DNA of 64,000 nt from Hydrangea macrophylla. Lineage: Eukaryota; Streptophyta; Magnoliopsida; Cornales; Hydrangeaceae. The stretch covers positions 11,720,001 to 11,784,000 of the forward strand of contig CM066994.1 in the NCBI GenBank assembly GCA_033977485.1, given 5' to 3'. Under the pieces are notes generated by a model. That model was not told where the DNA came from. It was given only the letters and a program-made list of their open reading frames with translations, and did no database searches. Positions within the stretch are counted from its first letter, which is position 1. Every line of letters begins with the position of its first letter. This document shows, one piece after another, positions 48,276 to 58,915 of this stretch. The position numbers and the translations under genes were made by a program.

Positions 48276-48690
48276 TGTTATAAAACTAGTAATAAAACTA
48301 ATAATAAAGGAAGCAAACAAATATACAATCACATAAAGAGACACATATATTTCAGGTGGTTCGGCAATTTGCCTACGTCCACTGCGGAGGGAGTTGTATT
48401 ATTACCTGAAGAAATGGTATATCTCAGGCACTTGAACTATCAACGTATTACAACACTAATATTTTCTTCACTTTCTCTCCTTCTCTTCTATAGATCTATC
48501 TCTCTTCTACGTACTCATTCTTCATTGATCTTGAAGCTCAATTTATAGACCTTCAATAATATAGAGCATTTAAGGCTCTAGACAAGCATAGTAAGCCTTG
48601 GAGGTAGGCTTTTGACAAATGTAATGATAGGCTTTGAGAGTTGTAGACATTCATTAATGTGGATACATAATGTGGACATATTTTATAACA
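48276..48690 (-). repeat. 5' LTR of the copia element
   Basis: 415 bp. It differs from the other LTR at three sites that I counted ('gagcttg'/'gatcttg', 'caatgat'/'caataat', 'ggccttt'/'ggctttt'). Shared motif at 48356-48382. Confidence 0.95.
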
Positions 48691-48862
48691 GTATACAATA
48701 TGTAGGTGTAATGGTATACACATGAATTTTTAAAGTTGTGGGAAAGAATGGGGTAACATTAGTAACTATTAAGAAAGTAGGCGAGGCGACTACATTTTTA
48801 TTAAATTGCAAAACACAGTAGATGCTTCAAGAATTAAATGAAAGTGCTTTTCTTAAAGATAT

Positions 48863-49367
48863 TGGTTGTTTTTTTTTTTTTAAAGAAAGAAGATAAGAAA
48901 ATCAAGCAACCAACATAACAAGATTTAAATGTGGTTCGGCTCAATAATGCCTACGTCCACGTGCAAAGGTGATCACTACGATTAATATGAAGATTACAAG
49001 CGCTCAAGACCTCGCGTGTATAACTCTCCAACCAAGTTATATGACACACACAATTGCTAGAAACTAATATCTCCCTCACTAGTTTGTAGCCCTCTCTTGT
49101 GTATGTAGAAGATTTCTAACCAATATTATCAATCTCTTGAGTAAGCCCTATATTTATAGAGATTGTATAGTTCTAATCCTAGTTGTAGTAGGATTTACCC
49201 CTATGGTAAGTCTTATACAACAAGGAATACTCTTACACACATTCCTATATAAACTAGGAACTTCCACCATCAAAGGAATCCTTATTTGATAAGGAAACCA
49301 CAAATAAGGAATCCAATCATAATTAGGAAATCATTCCACTAATGGAATTTTAGGCACAATCCTAACA
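48863..49367 (-). mobile_element. Solo LTR, ~505 bp
   Basis: The right edge CCTAACA is the inverted TGTTAGG start and the left edge is TGGTTG. It interrupts copy 2 of the intron duplication exactly where copy 1 reads through ('aaagatatagg.tatgatgagc'). The shared LTR motif is at 48931-48960. Flanking duplication is imperfect. Confidence 0.75.
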
Positions 49368-50123
49368 CTATGATGAGCAGCATGAGCTTAATAAGTGTCT
49401 TAAGTGCAGATGTGCATGGCAGCTAGGGTGGGTTATAGTCCCTCTTAATTTTTGAAAAAAAATGAAAATTTATACGGAGAAGAAAGTATTTTTATATGTA
49501 ACACGTGTAATTAGGCCATCCCAAATTTTGAAAAAATTAGTTTGTGTAGAGTAAATTGGTACAACAGTAATTAAATTAGGCTTAAATATTGTCCAATCAT
49601 TTTTTTTTGGACCACTTTTCAATTTAATTCAATCTTGCATAATAAATTTTTTTTTTAATTCAATACAATTTTTTTAACCATCAAGCTATACAAATTACAA
49701 TAAAAGATCAAGCCTTATTGTTGAAAAAAAAGTGATACACATAAAATCTTACTAAAAAATGTGAATAAATTGGCCCAAAAAAATTCACCTTAGGGACACT
49801 AGCTTGTATAAATCCACCCCTATATGTACATTTGCCTTGTCCAACCTCTAATTAGAAATTCTGGCTCCGCACAATGTTGTATGGTATCATTGAGTCTAAG
49901 AAGTTAAACCAAATAAAGATAGAAAAAAATTTCAGTATATTTCCTTCAACATAAGTGATACTCTTCCAACAAGGGAACAACTATACCTACACGGAAAGAA
50001 ATGTACTAAAATAGTTTCCAATATAGATCTCCATAGTTTGTGACCTTTTTGTGGCATGCCAGGTAATGGACCCATTTCTACATACAATTGCAGAAAGGTT
50101 GAAACTTTGTTGGTAGCAATAAT
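49368..50123. other. Intron duplication copy 2, middle part; no gene
   Basis: AT-rich sequence between two solo LTRs. It matches copy 1 only in patches. Confidence 0.6.
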
Positions 50124-50717
50124 TGTTGGGGTTATATCACATGTGGGATAATCCCATTAATTTAGAGATTATGATTTGGCTAGATTCCTATTGTGATTTG
50201 GTTTCCTTTATGATAGAGTTGTATTACTTGTCCAATAAGTAATGGGTTGTAAGCTCTATATCTAGGGATGTTGTATAGGAATTTATGTAAGCCCTTAGTG
50301 TACCAAGTTGGGGGTCTCCCCTCATGGGGGTGCATGGTCTAGGGTGAGAGAGATTAATCATTGGGGTTTTCTATGAGGGGTGTTCACAGCGTCATAGGGA
50401 TGTGAGGTAGGGATGGGCATTTCTTTATCTTCGTGATTTCTCTATGTTATAGTGATTAATTGTGTCAGGTTCTTTGGGGTATTGAGTGGGGAGAGTACAA
50501 GGGTTTTGTATTTGGGTTATGGGATTTAATTCATGTAACTTGTACCATGTTTTACTCAATAGTGAAAGAATGGATCTCTCGGGTGTGGACGTAGGCAGGT
50601 GTTTGGCCGAACCACGTAGAAATCTGTGTGTCTTTTCTTTGGTGTGCCTGTTTAATTACTGCTCATGTGTATGTGTTTATTTGGGGGAATTTGGTTCCGC
50701 ATGTTAAATTCCCAACA
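50124..50717 (+). mobile_element. Copia-type solo LTR, 594 bp
   Basis: TGTTGGGGTTATATC...TTCCCAACA is flanked by a perfect 5-bp duplication ATAAT (50119-50123 and 50718-50722). The shared motif GTGGACGTAGGC...GCCGAACCAC lies at 50585-50615 in the sense orientation. Confidence 0.9.
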
Positions 50718-51379
50718 ATAATGGCATGTACGGATATACCCAAATGAAATGAACCATGGTGATCAATTATGATTATATGTCAAGTAATTTTGCGATTCAA
50801 TTACATAAAATTATTTTTAACCAAAAAATATTCAAATTAACTGTCCAATTATAAATATATACCATTGACTCACATTTTTTAACTATTGAATCATTGAAAC
50901 ATATAAGCTTGTTTGCCAAATAAATTCATTATAACTTTTGAATGTTAAATGGGGTCTTATCTTCTTTTTTTCTTTTGGCTGGTTGTTGTCCAAGTCCTTT
51001 TACTTTTTCTCTCATTTCCATCCATGACTTTTCTCTTCTCTTATCTATACAAGTCTTTCTTTTCCCTTCTTTGAGGTGTTCTTATTGCATGCACACCTCC
51101 TCACTTTTGTTACTCCATATCTTTTTGCAGACACCTCTTCAAACTTTTTTCTTTTTCTTTTTTTTTTTTTTAATTTTTTTATTTGTGTGTGTGGCTGGGC
51201 ACAAGGAATCATTGATTGGAATATGCTATACTTGTCCAAAAAAAAAAATAATAATAATAAAATAAACAAAAAGTTAAAATTAGATACTGCCCAAACAAAA
51301 GGTTGGTTGCCTGTGGCATATATTTGGTGAAGTCTTAAAGATGCTAAGCATAGGTTATTCACGTTAGCCTTTACCTTAC

Positions 51380-51560
51380 GAGTAAAAATTTGGGCACAAC
51401 CACCCTCACAAACAAATTAGATTAACACTAGTGAGAGATTGTCACGTGATAGAGTTAATACAATTTTGTCCTCTATGTGATAGACAACTCTGCCACTGAC
51501 AGACTTCCACTAGTATTAATATAATTTGTTTGTGGAGTGTTTGTGCCCAAATCTTTACTC
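51380..51560. mobile_element. Hairpin MITE, 181 bp
   Basis: Halves starting GAGTAAAAATTTGGGCACAA pair with the complement ending TTTGTGCCCAAATCTTTACTC over about 50 bp. It lies in copy 2 of the intron duplication. Confidence 0.8.
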
Positions 51561-52314
51561 TTTACCATATATGGGTGCAATTGTATACACATGAATTTTA
51601 CAAGTGTGGGCTGGAATGGGCTAACTTTAGTTACTATTAAGAAAGAGGGTGGTGGGGTAGGCTAAATTCGGCGAACTTTCTGTAGGACTGGACTAAATTT
51701 AACCTATACAAAAATTTTTCCAAGATATTTAGATTGAGTTGCAACTAGGTTGGGTCCATCCCTAGGTTTTCCCTTGTTCAGTGTGTGCCTATAAGTCTAT
51801 AACCCCATATGTTTGTGTGTTGAGTGTTGGTAGGCGTATCTAACTCTGGGTTGACATGGGCTATAGCCTCAGGGTAAAGTTCAAAACAATATTTTTTACC
51901 AGATGTTAGTGGATGATGCTTGTGAAAGTGGAATGTCTTAGATTCAAATCTTAGTGGCGCGATCTTTTACTTTTTTCTTTTATCAAAAAATAAAAAGCTC
52001 AGCCACTAGCATTAATCATTCTTTAGCCCAGTCCATATTCCTAGTTCAGCATATCAGTACTTTGTAATCAAGCCAAATCCATTAGCCTTAGCTCAGTCTA
52101 ACCCAATTCTAACCTAGTCAATATTTATGATATGTTTGTTATTTTAAAAATGTTCTAGCCCAGCCCATTTATACATGCCGTTTATTTTCTTTCTCATTTT
52201 TTTCAAAATTTTTTCTCTTTGCTTGTGGTGTAATTTATTAAATGCTTATGTAAACTATAAAACGACAAGAATCAAAATTAGACTATACTATCTATATATG
52301 ATGCAAATGAATAT

Positions 52315-52981
52315 TGATGATGCCAAAAATTGGTAAGAGTAAAGTAGAGCAGATTAAAGAGAAAGAGAGTGAGAGACTGGTTTTTGTATGTGGTTCGACC
52401 CTGTTAATGAAGGTACCTACGTCCACGTGTGTGTCTGAGCATGTTCACTATACTGTAAAAAAAGTCGGGGGCCTGTGGTGAACCAACAAGTTTGGAGCTA
52501 CCGTAGGCCGGCCGGGCATCTTGATGAATGCTATAGAGGTGCCGTGTAGACTGAAAAGTTGGCCCCTACAATGGGGGGGTGAGAGGTCTCTTTTATAGAT
52601 GTAAGAGACCTACTCGTACATGGATATGGAAATATAATCCAATTAGGACGTGATTGACACCAATCAAGTAAGTTTCCTAATTGTATTAGGATTGATTGAC
52701 ATTAATTGTGGGGGTTTCCTAATTGGATTAGAAAATAGTTTGCACTTTCCATTAGTCTTCTAGCTTGAGTAGGAAACTGCCCGGAATGCTCGGGATCATG
52801 CATGTGGGCCCGGATGAGCTGTTCCCGCGGTGGGATGTGCATGTGCGGTCTTCCCGACCAGTTGGCTGGGTCGTGGATGAACCGCTCGGGAGTAATCAGG
52901 TGGACCAAACCGCTCGGGATGATGCTTGTCAGTAGTTGCAGAATAGAACCGCTTGGGCATGGGCTGATTTTGGATGTATCA
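52315..52981 (-). repeat. Left (3') LTR of the gypsy element
   Basis: 667 bp, clearly similar to the right LTR with scattered substitutions. Shared LTR motif at 52390-52426. Confidence 0.9.
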
Positions 52982-52995
52982 GTTGCCCCCCATTT
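52982..52995 (-). promoter_or_regulatory. Polypurine tract of the gypsy element
   Basis: On the minus strand, GAAATGGGGGGCAACT leads directly into the LTR start. Confidence 0.8.
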
Positions 52996-53792
52996 CCAAG
53001 GTTGGCTGGATGCTATATCGGGGCAAATTTGGAAATCTGTTTGATGCCACTTGCCACTGTCTGAGTGCTCAGGGAAGCTGTGTTGGAGCTTCTGAGTCTT
53101 GTGAGTCCTTAAGAACTGGCTGAGAGTTAAGGCCCAGCCTAGCTCGGAACCTTTAAGTGCTCGGGAACTGACCGGGAGTTGAGACTCGGCCTAATTCGGA
53201 GTCGTTTGCTTGAGTTAGCTCCCAAGATGGTTATCTTCTACCCATAAACCTTCGTCAAGGTTGTGGGTAGAAGGATTTGACCATGTTGGAAAAGCCAACC
53301 TAAAGCGTATTGCTTTAGGGTCCTTTTATGTTAACTCCTCAGGATGGTTGTCTTTCGCCCAGCCAGCCTTCGTCAAGACTGTTGGGAGAATAGCTTGACC
53401 ATGTTGGTGGAGTCGACCTAGAGCGTGTCGCCGTAGAGTCCTTTTTGCTCCTCTATCGTGGGCCAACCTAAGAGATTTTAGTCACCTCTATCGTCGGTTT
53501 GGACCTAAGTGGAGTTAATGCCTCTGAGTACTGTAGGTGCTCGGGTTGTCCAAGATTTTGACTTAGTTATCCGTGAGGTCTGTATATACCCAGTGTGATT
53601 GCCTCTTTAGTTCATTGCGCCGTCTTGCCCCCCAAGCTTTCGCTAAGACGAGGGTCTTATAGAGGCTATGACTGTAGGTAACCGACCTGGAACATGGTGA
53701 TTGTAGGGTCTTTTGAAGCTTGCCATCATCAGCCACCTAGGGGGTTAGTCCCCATCGTCGGTTGGACCTAAGCAAAGCTTGTGCCTCGGGGT

Positions 53793-53872
53793 TAGGCCCG
53801 AGGTCTTTGTATGCCTCGGGGTTAAGCCCGAGGTCTTTGTATGCCTCGGGGTTAGGACCGAGGTCTTTGCAA
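53793..53872. repeat. Three ~29-31-bp tandem repeats
   Basis: The unit is 'tgcctcggggttaggcccga' followed by 'ggtctttgta', in the gypsy element between gag and the 3' LTR. Confidence 0.9.
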
Positions 53873-53971
53873 GGGCTCTCTGATAATCGATGGAGCCTCA
53901 TGTGGTGATCAGGCAAGTACCACTGTAGTCGGGCTCATCTAGTCAGATGGAGACAGGGGGTCGGATTAGGA

Positions 53972-55177
53972 TCATCGGGCTCCTGATTTCTCTGTGCTGG
54001 AGACAAAGTTGGAACTGCTTGATCCTAGCCGATGTGAACTGGAGGTCGGGTCAGGGCTTCCGGACTCAGACCGCTGTGAACTGGAGGTCGGGTCGGGGCT
54101 GCCTGACCCGGACTGCTGTGAACTGGAAGAACTGTCAGAACTTCCGGGCTGATCTCGCTTTCGCTTACTTCTGGAAGAATCGTTACTTTCTTGCCCGAGG
54201 TCTTTGATATTTAGAAATTCTTCAGTGTTAATGTATTTTCCAACCCTCTCTGCGAGTTCAACTAAGGTTACCGGTCGGTTTCTGTGAAACGATGTGGCGC
54301 ACTTGGTGTGTTGAACTCCTGAGCAAAAGGCTATAATAGCGGCGGTTTCATCAAGATCATGGATGCCGAGCTTCTCTTGATTAAACCGGCCGGTGAACTC
54401 CTTGAGGGCCTCATTATCCCTTTGTATGACTGTCAGTAGCTGCATGTCAGGCTTTGGCCGTTCATGCATACCGATGAACTGGTTGATGAAGTGCTTGCTG
54501 AGTTACTTGAAACTGCGGACCAATCGGGGCTCCAAGGAGTAGAACCATTGCACGGCCAGGCCTTTCAAAGTGCTAGGGAAGGCTAGGCAGTGTAGTTCAT
54601 TGGAGTTGGTGGCTAGGGCCATCTGAGCCTTGTAGGCCTGAACATGGTCGACCGGGTTTCCCGAGCCGTTATAGGGATCTAGGCGAGGCTGCTTAAATTT
54701 GCGCGGGATGGCAAGCCTCGTGATCTGGCTGGAGAACGGTGACTCTGTCTCGGTATTGGTCTGATTCTGAGCGCGGTTTGGCCCAAGTTTTTTAGCCACT
54801 CCGTCAATCTACTTCTGCAAGTCCTTGATTCGGGCTTCCACTCCTTCCCGACCGGTATCTGAGGGGTTGGTCGGCTCGGTGGAAGAGGCTTCTTCTTCAT
54901 GGCGGTGTACTATCCTCTGGGATCGGGCTTGGCTATGACTCCGGTTCATCGTATGCCTACGGATAACTCGGCTCGTGACCGAGTGACCCTGGACTGATTC
55001 CTGGGCCATATGCTCATGCCTCTCCTCTCGGGCAGTACGCCTACTGTTGATGTCTCTAGCATCCTCAATGGGGGACGGGTTAGCTCGGGCACGTCGTCTG
55101 GTCAAGATCGGTTCCCGACCGTGCACAACGTTCCCGGGTCGTTTCTCAGCCACTAGAGGACGGCTTTGCTGGGCCAT
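53972..55177 (-). pseudogene. Gypsy gag, two in-frame stops
   Basis: One frame starts at ATG 55177. An Arg-rich N-terminal part comes first, then the retrotransposon gag core ('LDPYNGSGNPVDHVQAYKAQ', 'LKGLAVQWFYSL', 'ELAERVGKYI'), then a Ser-rich tail with repeated 'GSPDPTSSS'. In-frame stops at about 54809 and 54503 interrupt it without a frameshift. Gag would form the particle. No zinc knuckle is visible before the frame ends. Confidence 0.85.
54031..54130. repeat. Repeated ~39-bp units in gag tail
   Basis: 'gtgaactggaggtcgggtc' recurs at about 54035, 54077 and, diverged, 54117, giving the Ser/Pro/Asp-rich peptide repeats of gag. Confidence 0.85.
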
Positions 55178-55374
55178 TCTATTTTTGGATTTGACGCTGG
55201 CCCTCCAAGAGTTGTATGAGGGTCACGGTGATCTGCTCAGATGTCATGACTGCCGCAGCCGGTGCCGGGGCCGGGGCCGGAGAAACATCCCGGTTGGACT
55301 GCTGATCAACCTTCTTACCCTTCTTCGGTGGCATGACGATCAGTCAAGAGATTTGTTGATGAGAAGACTTGTCG

Positions 55375-55394
55375 CTTCCCACAGACGGCGCCAA
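55375..55394 (-). promoter_or_regulatory. Primer-binding site of the gypsy element
   Basis: On the minus strand, TTGGCGCCGTCTGTGGGAAG, a form often seen in Tat/Retand-type gypsy elements, two bases from the LTR end. Confidence 0.8.
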
Positions 55395-55396
55395 GA

Positions 55397-55437
55397 TGAT
55401 GACGCCAAAAATTGGTAAGAGTAAAGTAGAGCAGATT

Positions 55438-55482
<45 letters not shown>

Positions 55483-56085
55483 GTGAGAGACTGGTTTTTT
55501 GTATGTGGTTCGCCCTGTTAATGAAGGTACCTATGTCCACGTGTGTGTCTGAGCACGTTCACTATACTGTAAAAAAGCCGGGGGCCGGTGGTGAACCAAC
55601 AAGTCTGGAGCTACCGTAGGCCGGCCGGGCATGTTGATGAATGCTATAGAGGTGCAGTGTAGACTGAAAAGTTGGCCCCTTCAAGGGGGGGTGAGAGGCC
55701 TCTTTTATAGATGTAAGAGACCTACTCGTACATGGATAAGGAAATATAATCCAATTAGGACGTGATTGATACCAATCAAGTAAGTTTCCTAATTGTATTA
55801 GGATTAATTGACATTAATTGTGGGGGTTTCCTAATTGGATAGTTTGCACTTTTCATTAGTCTTCTAGCTTGAATAGGAAACTGTCCGGAATGCTCGGGAT
55901 CATGCATGTAGGCCCGGATGAGCTGTTCCCGTGGTGGGATATGCATGTGCGATCTTCCCGACCTGTTGGCTGGGTCGTGGATGAACCGCTCGGGAGGCAT
56001 CAGGTGGACCAAACTGCTCGGGATGATGTTTGTCAGTAGTTGCAGAATAGAACTGCTTGGGCATGGGATGATTTTGGGTGTATTA
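55397..56085 (-). repeat. Right (5') LTR of the gypsy element
   Basis: 689 bp. It holds an (AG)n run at 55439-55479, expanded relative to the other LTR, and the shared motif at 55505-55540. Confidence 0.9.
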
Positions 56086-56822
56086 TATATATATATACAT
56101 GTGCATAAATGAATCCAAAATATCTTTTCCTAACTCTTAAAATGACTAGAAGCAAAAGTAAACTATAACATTATGACGCTAAAATAGAGAATATAACATA
56201 ATTTGACACCAAATTTTTTTTTTATAAAAAAAAAAATTATAATAAATAAATAAATAAATTCGGAGGGGCTGCCCCGGAACTCCCGCGGACCCACACTATA
56301 TGTATTTCTAGTCCTCCCCAAGCTACAATCCTGGATACGCCCTTGCTACTAGATACATCAATTACCCAATTTGCTGCTGATAAACCATGCGAGTGAACTT
56401 TGGAAATAGAAAATTAAGAAATTTTAATATGAAACGCTATGATGTTTTAGATTTAGGACTATGACACATTGAATTGGAAAGAAATGTTACCATTATCAAA
56501 AGGGTGCTTGATAAAAGGCTTAAAGGGTTCGAATATGAACTCTAAGATTCCCACCCAACATACTACTCAGAAACTATATATGTTAATTAGATGAAGTATT
56601 ATAAGTTCAAGTTTGATCCTTATCATTCTGACCAATAATTTTGTTTGGACAGAATATTGATTGCAATGCACTACGCATTTTCTGCCTATGTAAAGTATTG
56701 TCCAACTTTCCAATAATTATTTTGTACACATCTATAGTAGTAAAATTATTTGATTACAATTGATGAGATGAAATATGAAAATGTCATTCCAAATACACCC
56801 TAACTTCTGTATTATCTTTCAG

Positions 56823-57976
56823 GTGCGGGAGTATTCGGCCATCTCTCCGACTCTAGATTCGGAAGGAAAGGATCTCTAACTATTGTATGTATCTTGAACG
56901 CCGTGTTTGGTTGCTTAACAGCAATCTCCCAAGACTACTGGACCTACGCTCTATTCCGCCTCCTCACTGGCTTCAGCACCGGTGGCGTTGGACTCTGTGC
57001 CTTCGTCCTCGCCACCGAGCCAATGGGACCCACAAAGCGCGGTGTTGCCGGTATGTCCACATTTTACTTCTTCTCCGTAGGGATAGCTTTGCTATCTGGC
57101 ATAGCCTATATATTCCAATCATGGCGATCTCTATATTTCGTGTCCTTTATACCCTCCATCTTTTATCTAGTTGTTGTCCTTCCTTTTGTCTCTGAGTCCC
57201 CTCGGTGGTTCCTAATCCGTGGACAGACCAACCAGGCCATGAAAATCATGCGAAAAATAGCTAAATCCAATGGAAAGCACATACCCGAAAATACCCTTAT
57301 AGCCCTTGATGAGGAAGCAAACAATAGTGTTTCAAATGATGCTATGAATATCACAAAAGAAGCCATAACTGGAAATCTAATAGATGTACTTAAGTCACCA
57401 CTCTTACGTTTTCGTTTATTTCTAGCCGTTGCCATTAATTTCTTGTGCTCTATTGTATACTATGGCCTTAGCTTAAACGTAGTCAATCTCGGAACCAATC
57501 TACATCTCAATGTCGTCCTTAATTCAATAGCAGAAATGCCCGCTTACCTATTAACCGCGATCTTGTTGGATAGGTTTGGTAGGAAGCCATTGGCAATTGG
57601 GACATTGTGGTTTAGTGGATTTTTCTGCGTACTAGGGAGTTTGGTGAAAAACTATAAGATATGGAAAGTGGTAAGGATGGTTTGTGGCATTTTGGGGATT
57701 TTTGGGATGGCAGGTACTTATAATTTGCTGTTTATATACACGGTAGAGCTATTTCCAACTGTGGTTAGAAATGCGGCGCTTGGATGTGCAACGCAGGCTG
57801 GTCAGATAGGAGCGATATTGACACCGTTTGTGGTGGTTTTGGGCGGTGGATTACCATTTGCAGTGTTTGGGTTTTGTGGGATTGTAGGGGGTTTGCTTTC
57901 ATTTTACTTGCCAGAGACCTTAAACCAGCCATTATATGACACAATGGCCGGTGTAGAGGATGGAGAAATGCAGTAA
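56823..57976 (+). CDS. OCT4: Organic cation/carnitine transporter 4-like, exon 2
   Basis: Exon 2 completes codon 152 and encodes residues 152-535, stopping at TAA 57974-57976. It opens with the major-facilitator loop motif 'GHLSDSRFGRKG' (about 157-168), followed by membrane helices, 'GFSTGGVGLCAFVLATEP', the mid-loop 'SPRWFLIRG', and 'LDRFGRKPLAIG', the second copy of the loop motif. It then shows 'GTYNLLFIYTVELFPTVVRN' and the C-terminal 'LPETLNQPLYDTM'. The total of 535 residues fits the usual 500-540 of plant OCTs and no frame damage is seen. With exon 1 this should be a working 12-helix transporter. Confidence 0.93.
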
Positions 57977-58900
57977 GGCTTGCTTAGATTGTCTATTCTT
58001 CATTAGGCTACGAATATACTCTGCAATTACATACACATAGCCAACAATTTTTATGAGTTTACTAGACATGTATGAGCTCAATTCTCAAATGGTTCCAATT
58101 TGACTTCCTTGCTTTGGTTTCGGGTTTGTGAGAACTCAAATGGTTGGTTTCATTTTTATTTTGATTATTTTATTTTTATTTTTTAAACTTTTGGTTGGGA
58201 GGCATAAAATTATCATTAATTGATTGAGGTTTAAGAGGGAACAAGCTATGACACTTTGCTTTGGTGATTTGTCATTTTCTTATGGACAATTAAGTTCATG
58301 CGCTTTCTTTGATAGTTTCCTCAAGAATGTGACATTTCTTTGAAATGACTGTAAAATTGGTTTCACATTTTGATAGAATCTTGTACCATTTTTACTTTTG
58401 AAAAGAAGAAAAAAGTTTAAAGATGGTTTTAATAGTACTTGTGCATTTGATGATTCTGCTAATCTTTCAGACATGGAATAACTTGAATCCTGTGAGCTTG
58501 GGCTGTCTTATCTTGGCCTTATATAAGTTACATGTATACTATATGTACAATTTTACTTTGTCTTTGATTAGAAAAAGGCTAGTACTGTTTGCTGTCTTTG
58601 GAATAAGGTTGGCGTTGTGTTATAATCTCATCTATGATACGATCATTGTTTCGGTTAATCTCTTTTGCTTGAACATCATGTTCTGACGAAGACAAATGCA
58701 CAATCAAATTACTCATGTATTCGAGGGAGGTTGAAAATACTAATTGCCCCAGATTTAATTCTCTAAAATTGTTTACATACCGAGTGTTAGTGGCAAAATT
58801 CTTTTCTATGTAATATGCCATTTTTTAAAATGGTCCAGGGTATACCCTAACTAATATATATAAACCAGGACGACGAAAAACATAGTATGTTCTGTTCTAA
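57977..58900. other. OCT 3' flank; no further gene
   Basis: AT-rich. It probably includes the 3' UTR, but I cannot place the poly(A) site. Confidence 0.5.
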
Positions 58901-58915
58901 GAGGCCGTTTGGTCA

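Larger units (their letters stand above)
42050..48690 (-). mobile_element. Complete young Ty1/copia retrotransposon
   Basis: Two 415-bp LTRs, TGTTATAAAA...TTTATAACA, enclose gag and pol on the minus strand. A perfect 5-bp target duplication GTATA flanks the element (42045-42049 and 48691-48695). I count three differences between the LTRs (over 99% identity), so it is recent. Gag is intact. Pol is one frame broken by three stop codons, so the element can move only with help. The 5' leader is unusually long (47249-48242) and holds tRNA-like units, small hairpins and a triplicated 40-bp repeat. I lean to the Bianca lineage from the look of gag and RT, without certainty. Confidence 0.95.
41350..51660. 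repeat. Tandem duplication within the intron, split by insertions
   Basis: A segment of roughly 0.9-1 kb occurs twice. Shared landmarks, in order: 'tagatgctt.aagaatta' (41363; 48821), 'atgatgagcagcatgagcttaataag' (41410; 49371), 'ccatagt.tgtgacctttttgtg' (41668; 50031), 'ggtgaagtcttaaa' (41979; 51326), and 'gtatacacatgaatttt' with 'tagt.actattaagaaag' (48712-48777; 51582-51646). The copia element interrupts copy 1. Two solo LTRs and a MITE interrupt copy 2. Confidence 0.85.
52315..56085 (-). mobile_element. Gag-only Ty3/gypsy element (TR-GAG-like)
   Basis: LTRs at 52315-52981 and 55397-56085 have minus-strand ends TGATACATCC...TTTTTGGC.TCATCA. Inside the right LTR is the primer site TTGGCGCCGTCTGTGGGAAG, and inside the left LTR a polypurine tract. 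The 2.4-kb interior carries only a gag frame; protease, RT and integrase are absent. Known TR-GAG elements have this plan and move with proteins from full relatives. Flanks AATAT/TATAT match poorly. GC content is higher than in the neighbouring intron. Confidence 0.9.
36618..56822 (+). other. OCT4: 20.2-kb intron of the OCT gene
   Basis: The donor is GTGAGT at 36618 and the acceptor is TATCTTTCAG ending at 56822, both good consensus sites. The intron splits codon 152 after its first base, and joining restores the glycine of the family's 'CMIGAGVFG' stretch. Transposons listed separately (hAT MITE, copia, two solo LTRs, hairpin MITEs, gag-only gypsy element) make up about 14 kb. Regions 38343-39438, 39683-41290 and 56086-56822 show no gene; T-runs and a (TTC)n run lie at 40206-40270. 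Confidence 0.85.

Noticed and set aside
53947..54207. Plus-strand frame with repeated 'NWRSG' peptides
   Set aside because: It is the antisense shadow of the repeated gag tail of the gypsy element.
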